Origin: Furfurilactobacillus entadae
GTDB taxonomy: Bacteria; Bacillota; Bacilli; Lactobacillales; Lactobacillaceae
Assembly (NCBI RefSeq): GCF_045862745.1
Contig: NZ_BQXN01000018.1
Span: 1 to 46,523, forward strand
DNA length: 46,523 bases
Reading direction: 5' to 3'
Position numbers and translations under genes: made by a program
The notes under the pieces: model-generated
Databases searched by the model: none
What the model was told of the DNA's origin: nothing
Seen by the model: only the letters and a program-made list of their open reading frames with translations
In this document: in pieces, positions 40,596-46,523 of the stretch
How the letters are laid out: every line of letters starts with the position of its first letter
How positions within the stretch are numbered: the first letter of the stretch is position 1

Positions 40596-41044
40596 ATGTT
40601 AAACGAATGGTTAACCGATCAAACGGTGCAAGTGGTTGACGCGTCAGACCTAGATTGGCGTGCGGTGATTCGACTTGCGGCCCAGCCGTTAGTTACCAAT
40701 GGCAGTGTCACAACGGACTACGTTGACGCAATGGTTAACGTAGTTGAAGAACAGGGGCCATACATTAACATTGGCGAACATATTGCCCTGGCACACACGC
40801 GACCAGAGGATGGGGCAAAGAAAATTTCGTTAGCACTATTAAAGACCGCTCAACCAGTTTCGTTGGTGAACGATGAGCACCCGTGACGCTATGGTTCGTT
40901 CTTTCTGCTGTCGACAGTGACAGCCATTTAGAAGTGTTAAAGCAGTTGATGCAATTATTGATGGATGAACAAACAGTTCAGCGCTTAAAGGCTGCAACAA
41001 CGGCAGCTGAACTAGTCGAGATTATTCAAACACGGACGTTATAA
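40596..41044 (+). pseudogene. PTS EIIA subunit, ascorbate/mannitol type, frameshifted
   Basis: The EIIA subunit passes phosphate from HPr to EIIB. The frame from 40596 gives 'DWRAVIRLAAQPLVTNGSVTTDYVDAMVNVVEEQGPYINIGEHIALAHTRPEDG' in conserved order, including the active His in 'LAHTRP', but stops at 40886 after NDEHP. The rest of the domain (VTLWFVLSAVDSDSHLEVLKQ, to TAA 41044) continues in the next frame. One base is missing near 40881-40883 (CAC CC. GTG). The short product of 96 residues lacks the last third of the fold. AGAGGAGGTG precedes ATG; EIIB follows 12 bases after the restored stop. Repair would give about 149 residues, the normal size. Confidence 0.8.
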
Positions 41045-41056
41045 ACGGAGGAAAAA

Positions 41057-41362
41057 ATGAAAATTTTAGCGGTGTGTCAAAGTGGTTTGGGAAGTAGCTT
41101 CATGGTTAAAATGAACGTTCAACAAATTTTAAAGGATGAACACGTGGATGTCGATGCAAACGACATTACGGTCGATCATTCTGATGTTGGCAGTGCCACA
41201 GCTAATTCAGCTGATTATTTCTTTGTGGAGTCAACACTAGCGGATGCATTAAGCGGGATCCCAGAAGACCGGGTGATCTTGTTAAAGAGCCTGATCGATA
41301 AGAAAGAAACAGCCGCGCACGTTAACACTGTCTTAGATCGTGAACAGATCGTTCATGACTAA
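41057..41362 (+). CDS. PTS EIIB subunit, ascorbate (UlaB/SgaB) type
   Basis: A 101-residue cytoplasmic phosphocarrier with the P-loop-like 'AVCQSGLGSSFMVKMNV', whose Cys7 takes the phosphate from EIIA and gives it to the sugar bound in EIIC. Length and fold match UlaB/SgaB. GGAGG stands 6 bases before ATG, and EIIC follows 19 bases on. With its EIIA frameshifted, it could only be charged by another EIIA. The named substrate of this class is L-ascorbate, but many members carry pentitols or other sugars. Confidence 0.88.
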   Translation: MKILAVCQSGLGSSFMVKMNVQQILKDEHVDVDANDITVDHSDVGSATANSADYFFVESTLADALSGIPEDRVILLKSLIDKKETAAHVNTVLDREQIVHD

Positions 41363-41381
41363 CTGAAGGAGAACTTAAATT

Positions 41382-42746
41382 ATGAAGAGCACACTGAATT
41401 TATTTGTCTCCATTGCCACTCAGCCGGCAATTTTAGTCGCGTTGATTGCAATGTTAGGTTTGATTTTACAGAAGAAAAAGACAACTGAAGTGGTCCAAGG
41501 AACCATTAAGACGTTTGCTGGCTTTTTGGTGCTTGTTGGTGGGGCTGGAATTCTCAGTAATTCACTGACCCCATTTGCAAAGATGTTTCAATTTGCGTTG
41601 CATGTTCAAGGGGTTGTTCCAAGTAACGAAGCAGTGGTCGCCATTGCCCTTGTGAAGTACGGAACACCGACTGCATTGATCATGTTGGTTGGGATGATCG
41701 TCAACATTGTGTTAGCCCGCGTGACTCGGTTTAAGTACATCTTTTTGACGGGGCAAGCAATGCTGTATGTTTCTTGTTTGACGGCCGTTATTCTAGTGAG
41801 TGCTAACCTTGGAACTGGCTGGCAAACAATCATTTTAGGCGGGATCTTTGAAGGAACATTATTGACGGTGACGCCAGCATTATGTCAGCCATACATGCGA
41901 AAAATTACGGGTGGCGATGACGTTGCGATGGGGCATACCGGGAACATTGGTTATGCAACTGCTGGGTTAATGGGCCAACTGTTTGGTAATAAACAGAAAA
42001 GCACCGAAGATATGGAAATGCCAAAGGGACTGAGCTTTCTTCGGAACTCAACCGTTTCAATTACGTTATTGATGGGAATCGTCTACATTGCGTTAGCACT
42101 GATTGCTGGACCGCACTTTGTTGAAAGCAAGTTGAGCGCCGGGACAAACTATCTGGTCTATGCACTGGTTCAGGCCGGAACGTTTGCGGCTGGATTTGTG
42201 GTTGTTTTACAAGGTGTTCGGATGATTTTAGCTGAAATTGTTCCTGCGTTTCAGGGAATTGCAACGCGTCTGGTACCTAACTCAAAACCAGCGTTGGACG
42301 TTCCAATTATCTTTCCGTATGCCCCTAATGCTGTGTTGATTGGGTTCTTTACAAGCTTTATTGTCGGAACGCTCAGCATGTTTGTAATGTTAGCGTTGAA
42401 GACGACGGTGATTATCCCCGGTGTGGTTGGTCACTTCTTCTGTGGCGCTGCCGCTGCAATTTACGGGAATGCAACTGGTGGTCGCCGGGGGGCAATTATT
42501 GGCTCGGCGGTGAATAGTTTGTTGATCAGCTGGTTACCATTGCTGATCCTGCCGGTTTTAGGGACGTTGAAACTTGCGTCATCGACGTTCGCAGACACGG
42601 ATTACTTGGTTCCCGGAATCTTACTTGGAAAACTGGGGAGCGCGGGAACACTTGCTGTTGTGATTGGAATTGTCGGGTTCTTAGTGGCCGTCTTGTTATT
42701 GAGTGTTGTTCTAACGAACCGTGAAAAGGCACGGATGGCAAAGTAG
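41382..42746 (+). CDS. PTS EIIC membrane subunit, ascorbate (UlaA/SgaT) type
   Basis: A 454-residue membrane permease with ten to eleven hydrophobic segments and the UlaA-type regions 'QPAILVALIAMLGLILQKKKTTEVVQGTIKTFAGFLVLVGGAGILS' and 'GHTGNIGYATAGLMGQLFG', both well kept. It moves the sugar across the membrane during phosphorylation. The frame is intact. AAGGAGA precedes ATG. Transketolase begins 15 bases after the stop, so the sugar probably enters the pentose phosphate pool. No ascorbate-6-phosphate lactonase or epimerase genes (UlaG, D, E, F) are present, which argues against ascorbate as the main substrate. Confidence 0.9.
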   Translation: MKSTLNLFVSIATQPAILVALIAMLGLILQKKKTTEVVQGTIKTFAGFLVLVGGAGILSNSLTPFAKMFQFALHVQGVVPSNEAVVAIALVKYGTPTALIMLVGMIVNIVLARVTRFKYIFLTGQAMLYVSCLTAVILVSANLGTGWQTIILGGIFEGTLLTVTPALCQPYMRKITGGDDVAMGHTGNIGYATAGLMGQLFGNKQKSTEDMEMPKGLSFLRNSTVSITLLMGIVYIALALIAGPHFVESKLSAGTNYLVYALVQAGTFAAGFVVVLQGVRMILAEIVPAFQGIATRLVPNSKPALDVPIIFPYAPNAVLIGFFTSFIVGTLSMFVMLALKTTVIIPGVVGHFFCGAAAAIYGNATGGRRGAIIGSAVNSLLISWLPLLILPVLGTLKLASSTFADTDYLVPGILLGKLGSAGTLAVVIGIVGFLVAVLLLSVVLTNREKARMAK

Positions 42747-42761
42747 TGAAAGGGGAAGAAA

Positions 42762-44747
42762 ATGACGTTTACAAAGACGGATCAGGACGCAGTTGATGCA
42801 CTCCGTTTCCTGAGTGTTGATATGATTGAGCGCGCCAATAGTGGTCATCCAGGCCTTCCCATTGACGCAGCACCGATGGCCTACGTACTGTGGGAACGAT
42901 TTATGCAATTTGATCCAGCTGATCCCAAATGGGCAAACCGTGATCGATTTGTCTTAAGTGCTGGCCATGGTTCAGCGTTGCTTTACAGCTTGTTGCATTT
43001 GAATGGGTTTGACCTAAGCATGGCGGATCTAAAACAATTTCGTCAGCGCGGTTCAAAGACACCAGGTCATCCGGAAATTTTAGAGACACCAGGAATCGAT
43101 GCGACAACGGGGCCACTGGGACAAGGCCTGGGGATGGCTGTTGGGATGGCGCTTGCTGAAAAGCATTTAGCAGCTCAATTAAACCGCCCGGGGTATCCAC
43201 TGATTGATCACTACACCTACGCATTGGTTGGTGATGGTGACCTAATGGAGGGGATTAGCCATGAAGCCCTAGGGATTGCTGGTGACAAGCGATTAAACAA
43301 GCTGATCGTTTTGTATGACTCTAATGACGTTTCATTAGACGGTCCGTTAGCATTGAGCACGAATGATGATGTGCGAAAACGATTTGAAGCTGCTCAGTGG
43401 GACTACGATGAGGTGCTTGATGGAAATGATCTACCTGCGTTAACAAGGGCGATTGAGCATGCTCAGCGCAGTGAACGACCGAGCTTGATTGAAGTTAAAA
43501 CGGTGATTGGTTACGGAACACCAGACGCCGGAACCAATAAGGTTCATGGATCGGCACTGGGAGAAGCTAACGTAGCGGCAATGCGCCAGTTCTATGATTG
43601 GTCAGCGGAACCGTTTGAAATTGCCCCGGTAATCTATGGCCAGTACAAAACGGCTGTCTCAAAAAAACAGCAAGCTCACGCAGCGTGGGTTGATCAATTG
43701 AGCCGTTATCGGGAAGCATATCCGAAATTGGCAGCTCAATTTGAACAATCGTCTTTATCACTGACTGATGTAGCGTTAGACACAGAAAAATATGCCAAAC
43801 CAGTTGCTACGCGCGTTGTGAACGCAGATTTATTACAACAAATTGCGGCGCATAATCCGCAATTTTGGGGTGGCTCAGCCGATTTATCATCATCAAATAA
43901 AACAAGTTTGCCAATGGAACAGGCCATGACACCATTAGCACCAGCAGGACGCAACATTTACTTTGGTGTTCGTGAGTTTGGAATGGCTGCGGCTACGAAT
44001 GGGATTAATTTGCACGGGGGAACCCGCGCGTTCTGTAGCACATTCTTTGTGTTTAGTGATTATCTAAAACCGGCCATTCGGTTAGCTGCACTTCAACACT
44101 TGCCATCAACGTTTATTTTTACCCACGATTCTCTGGCTGTTGGTGAAGATGGTCCGACACACGAACCCATTGAGCAGTTAGCAGCATTACGGAGCGTTCC
44201 AAACGTTAACGTCATTCGGCCCGCTGATGCAACGGAAACGTTAGGGGCATGGCAAACGATCGCTAACACAACGGATCGGCCAAGTGCCCTGGTTTTAACG
44301 CGCCAAGCGACACCACAGCTGTCTGGTTCATCAACAGAAGGGGTAAAAAAAGGCGCGTACGTTTTATCACCAGCTAAGAGCCAAACGCCGGATGGGCTTT
44401 TGATTGCTACAGGTTCAGAAGTTGCGTTAGCCGTGGCCGCACAAGAAGAACTCCGACAACGATCTTACGATGTGGCAGTTGTGTCGATGCCAAGCATGGA
44501 ACTGTTCCGTCAGCAATCATCTGATTATCAAGAGCAGGTGTTGCCGAAGGAAGTTAGTTTACGAATTGCCATCGAAATGGGGAGTTCCTTTGGATGGTCA
44601 GAATTCACAGGATCACGAGGATGCAACGTTTGTGTTGATCGTTTTGGCGCCAGTGGAAAGGGCCCAACAGTGGCGGCTGATTACGGGTTCGTTAAAACGA
44701 CCATTGTTGATAGCTTTGAACGGCTCTGGCAAGAAAATGAAGCGTAA
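42762..44747 (+). CDS. tkt: Transketolase
   Basis: A 661-residue thiamine diphosphate enzyme that moves two-carbon units between sugar phosphates. The N-terminal domain has 'ANSGHPGLPIDAAPMAYVLW' and the ThDP pattern 'GDGDLMEGISHEA...LYDSNDVSLDG'; the central domain has 'FGVREFGMAAATNGI' (catalytic Glu) and 'TFIFTHDSLAVGEDGPTHEPIEQLA'; the C-terminal domain ends 'GSSFGWSEFTG' and 'FGASGKGP'. All three domains are complete. It is the last gene of the PTS operon (AAAGGGG 6 bases before ATG), so it is likely a paralogue dedicated to the PTS sugar rather than the housekeeping copy. Confidence 0.95.
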   Translation: MTFTKTDQDAVDALRFLSVDMIERANSGHPGLPIDAAPMAYVLWERFMQFDPADPKWANRDRFVLSAGHGSALLYSLLHLNGFDLSMADLKQFRQRGSKTPGHPEILETPGIDATTGPLGQGLGMAVGMALAEKHLAAQLNRPGYPLIDHYTYALVGDGDLMEGISHEALGIAGDKRLNKLIVLYDSNDVSLDGPLALSTNDDVRKRFEAAQWDYDEVLDGNDLPALTRAIEHAQRSERPSLIEVKTVIGYGTPDAGTNKVHGSALGEANVAAMRQFYDWSAEPFEIAPVIYGQYKTAVSKKQQAHAAWVDQLSRYREAYPKLAAQFEQSSLSLTDVALDTEKYAKPVATRVVNADLLQQIAAHNPQFWGGSADLSSSNKTSLPMEQAMTPLAPAGRNIYFGVREFGMAAATNGINLHGGTRAFCSTFFVFSDYLKPAIRLAALQHLPSTFIFTHDSLAVGEDGPTHEPIEQLAALRSVPNVNVIRPADATETLGAWQTIANTTDRPSALVLTRQATPQLSGSSTEGVKKGAYVLSPAKSQTPDGLLIATGSEVALAVAAQEELRQRSYDVAVVSMPSMELFRQQSSDYQEQVLPKEVSLRIAIEMGSSFGWSEFTGSRGCNVCVDRFGASGKGPTVAADYGFVKTTIVDSFERLWQENEA

Positions 44748-44832
44748 CCAGCCCGTTTGGTGCGGCGATTTTGCGGTGATTCGTTATACTGAATGTGAGC
44801 AGTAAATAATAACGACCACGGGGGCTTCACAC

Positions 44833-45072
44833 ATGAAGGATCATGGTAAGTTAAACGCAACGTTGTTAACACCGGCGTATTGGCAAAAGTACCGACTACC
44901 GAATGCGGTGGACTTTGCAGAGAAATTTCAAGCGATTGACGCTAAGGCGTTGGGAAACGACGCACGAAAAGCGGCACTGGATGATCTGCTGACGGCAATG
45001 AGCCAGCAAGGACTGAATAATCCGGCAAATCCGGTGTACCCACTGTTTTCAGCAATTTTGGTGCAAAGATAG
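44833..45072 (+). CDS. Small hypothetical protein
   Basis: A 79-residue soluble protein (MKDHGKLNATLLTPAYWQKY, with a later 'VDFAEKFQAIDAKALGNDARKAALDDLL' helix and the end 'YPLFSAILVQR'). The coding pattern is natural: few rare residues, regular amphipathic helices and a moderate ribosome binding site (GGGGGC, 8 bases before ATG). No family recognised. It follows transketolase by 85 bases with no clear terminator in between, so it might be read through, but TATACT at about 44787 could be part of its own promoter. The triplicated hairpin at 45079 ends its transcript. Confidence 0.55.
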   Translation: MKDHGKLNATLLTPAYWQKYRLPNAVDFAEKFQAIDAKALGNDARKAALDDLLTAMSQQGLNNPANPVYPLFSAILVQR

Positions 45073-45078
45073 ACTGAG

Positions 45079-45396
45079 AGCGAAAAAAAGCGCGGGAGGT
45101 TCCCTCAGGTAATGCCCACCAGTGCTTATGAATGGTTTTTATTCATGAGCACTGGTGGGCATTACCTGAGTCGAAGTCTGCGCTTTTTTTCGCGTTTAGG
45201 CAGTTCAAAAGGTGGGCGCTTATGAATGGTCCTTATTCATGAGCACCTGGTGGGCATTAGATGAGTCGAAGTCTGCGCTTTTTTTCGCGTTTAGGCAGTT
45301 CAAAAGGTGGGCACTTATGAATGGTCCTTATTCATGAGCACTGGTGGGCATTAGAAGCGTCGAAGTCTGCGCTTTTTTTCGCGTTTAAGACAGTTA
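45079..45396. repeat. Triplicated hairpin/terminator repeat (94-95 bp unit)
   Basis: Three tandem units start at 45124, 45218 and 45313 and share CTTATGAATGGT, ATTCATGAGCAC, TGGTGGGCATTA, GTCGAAGTCTGCGC and a T7 run followed by CGCGTTTA. Each contains a small stem (TGAAT/ATTCA). The first unit also has a full left arm upstream (45079-45123), giving one very large hairpin: GCGAAAAAAAGCGC (45079) with GCGCTTTTTTTCGC (45193) and CTCAGGTAATGCCCACCAGT with its complement. The units differ by a few bases, so the duplication is not brand new. It acts at least as a terminator between 45072 and 45469. Confidence 0.85.
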
Positions 45397-45468
45397 CCCA
45401 AAAGTACCTGCTTGCTTACTTTAAAAATGTTAGTAGAATAAGGGGTATAACTAAGAGGAGGTCAACAC

Positions 45469-46311
45469 ATGGAAAACGTAACGTTAAACAACGGGGTTCA
45501 AATTCCTCAATTAGGTTTAGGGGTCTTTCTGGTTGAAAACGAGGATGACTTAAAAACATCTGTTACGACTGCGCTAGCTGATGGATACCGTCATTTTGAT
45601 ACGGCGGCCATTTATCACAATGAAGCCGGTGTCGGTGAAGCACTTGCTGAAAGCGACGTGAAACGTGAGGATTTATTCATCACATCAAAGCTGTGGGATA
45701 GTGTTCAGACATACGATGATACGATTACGGCGTTTGAGGAAAGTTTGAAAAAGCTCCAAACGGATTATCTGGATCTGTACTTAATCCATTGGCCAAGTAA
45801 CGGGTACGTGGAAAAGTGGCGTGCATTAGAAGACTTGTACAAGGCTGGTCGCATTAAGGCCATCGGTGTTTCAAACTTTGAAAAGCCACAAATGGATAAA
45901 CTACTGGCAAGTGCAGAAATCACCCCAGCAATTGACCAAATCGAAACGCATCCTTACTTCCAACGTGGCGACTTAAACAGCTACTTAACGGGTCTCGGTA
46001 TTGTACACGAGGCATGGGGCCCATTGGGTCAAGGAAAGAGCGGTGTCCTTGAAGACGAAACGTTGATTAAGATTGCTGAAGCCCACGGCAAGTCGGTCGC
46101 TCAGGTTATCTTACGGTGGCACTTGCAGCGTGGAATCGTGGTCATTCCAAAGTCCATTCACCCAGAACGAATTGCCCAGAATATCGACGTTTTTGATTTT
46201 TCATTAACAGATGAAGAAATGGCATCAATCGCAAAGCTAGATAAAAACCAGCGTGGATCTGAGGACCCTAACGATGAAAACTGGTTGAACCGTTCATTGA
46301 GCATGAACTAA
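45469..46311 (+). CDS. Aldo/keto reductase
   Basis: A 280-residue NADPH-dependent reductase of the AKR5-like group (2,5-diketo-D-gluconate reductase type). The catalytic set is complete: Asp44 and Tyr49 in 'HFDTAAIYHNE', Lys74 in 'TSKLW' and His107 in 'LYLIHWPS'. The cofactor region 'VIPKSIHPERIAQNIDVFDF' is standard. It reduces aldehydes and ketones such as methylglyoxal; the preferred substrate is not predictable. AGAGGAGGT precedes ATG at 7 bases. The gene is complete and stands alone, between the hairpin repeats and the insertion element that begins at about 46340. Confidence 0.93.
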   Translation: MENVTLNNGVQIPQLGLGVFLVENEDDLKTSVTTALADGYRHFDTAAIYHNEAGVGEALAESDVKREDLFITSKLWDSVQTYDDTITAFEESLKKLQTDYLDLYLIHWPSNGYVEKWRALEDLYKAGRIKAIGVSNFEKPQMDKLLASAEITPAIDQIETHPYFQRGDLNSYLTGLGIVHEAWGPLGQGKSGVLEDETLIKIAEAHGKSVAQVILRWHLQRGIVVIPKSIHPERIAQNIDVFDFSLTDEEMASIAKLDKNQRGSEDPNDENWLNRSLSMN

Positions 46312-46345
46312 ACAGCGAATTAATAAAAACGACTAGTTTGAAGTG

Positions 46346-46382
46346 AACCCCCAGAGTTGGACAAAATCCAACTCTGGGGGTT
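46346..46382. repeat. Stem-loop at the left end of a second IS3-like element
   Basis: A perfect 16-bp inverted repeat (AACCCCCAGAGTTGGA and complement) with a 5-nt loop, 5 bases before the transposase start. The sequence TGAACCCCCAGAGTTGGAC resembles the left terminal repeat of IS150-group elements, so the element probably begins near 46340. Confidence 0.6.
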
Positions 46383-46387
46383 TTACT

Positions 46388-46523
46388 ATGGCTAAATATA
46401 ATTATGAATTTAAAGCAACAATTGTCGCTGAATACTTAGCGGGCATTGGTAGTACGACATTGACCCACAGATACTATATTCCAAGTAGACAAACAATTAT
46501 TGACTGGGTTAACAAATTTCAAA
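46388..46523 (+). CDS. IS3-like transposase OrfA, N-terminal fragment (runs off window)
   Basis: The first 45 codons (MAKYNYEFKATIVAEYLAG...) are read from ATG 46388. 'YEFKATIVAEYL.G.GSTTLTHRYYIPSRQTIIDWVNKF' is the helix-turn-helix of IS150-group OrfA, with the recognition helix 'SRQTIIDWVNKF'. It is a different element from that at the left edge: the hairpins and proteins differ. The rest of the gene lies outside the window, so completeness is unknown. Confidence 0.8.
   Translation, partial: MAKYNYEFKATIVAEYLAGIGSTTLTHRYYIPSRQTIIDWVNKFQ

Overview
This window looks like chromosomal DNA from a lactic acid bacterium of the family Lactobacillaceae. Support comes from strong AGGAGG-type ribosome binding sites, moderate GC content, a lactobacillus-style type II-A CRISPR-Cas locus, ClpL, a pediocin/enterocin-A-type immunity protein, a glycerol-pathway iron alcohol dehydrogenase and many small flavin oxidoreductases. 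I cannot fix the species. Four 16-bp sites resembling the ParB target parS (1308, 5334, 27862, 34970) suggest that the window lies in the origin-proximal part of the chromosome.

Layout. 1-7500: an IS3-like transposase fragment, a secreted protein, an orphan bacteriocin immunity gene, a decayed stretch, a nitroreductase, a DHA2 drug exporter with its PadR regulator, and a divergent MerR regulator/quinone reductase pair with a textbook MerR promoter. 7483-8433: a long gap with a perfect 16-bp inverted repeat. 8434-12675: sbcDC. 12774-19563: complete type II-A CRISPR-Cas (cas9, antisense tracrRNA, cas1, cas2, csn2, and an array of 9 repeats and 8 spacers). 19769-24362: ABC multidrug exporter, 1,3-propanediol-dehydrogenase-like enzyme and FemX-type aminoacyltransferase. 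24754-28737: OhrR-type peroxide sensor, LOG-family protein, a small gene under a LexA box, glutathione peroxidase, an exported agmatine/peptidylarginine-deiminase-like protein, a HesB-like protein and a GlsB-like membrane protein. 28902-38338: small HTH gene plus clpL, azoreductase, DUF805 protein, an ABC-F ATPase with a possible leader peptide, glyoxalase-like protein, universal stress protein, frameshifted DUF1398 gene, and an FMN reductase/FAD fumarate-reductase-like pair. 38403-44747: an ascorbate-type PTS with divergent PRD regulator and transketolase; both EIIA modules are frameshifted. 44833-46523: a small hypothetical gene, a triplicated hairpin repeat, an aldo/keto reductase and the left end of another IS3-like element.

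How the genes work together. The dominant theme outside CRISPR is redox and stress defence: nitroreductase, quinone reductases, azoreductase, glutathione peroxidase, OhrR, ClpL, UspA and two drug exporters, several beside their own regulators. The CRISPR locus is intact by eye, with all Cas9 catalytic residues present. The sugar locus at 38.4-44.7 kb keeps its membrane subunit, EIIB and transketolase, but the EIIA domain of the regulator and the separate EIIA protein each carry an independent frameshift, so the system is probably inactive or switchable. The most interesting leads are the parS-like cluster, the SOS-box small gene, the 5-bp tandem duplication in the PTS regulator, the 5' hairpin of the tracrRNA, the exported deiminase and the leader peptide/hairpin upstream of the ABC-F gene.
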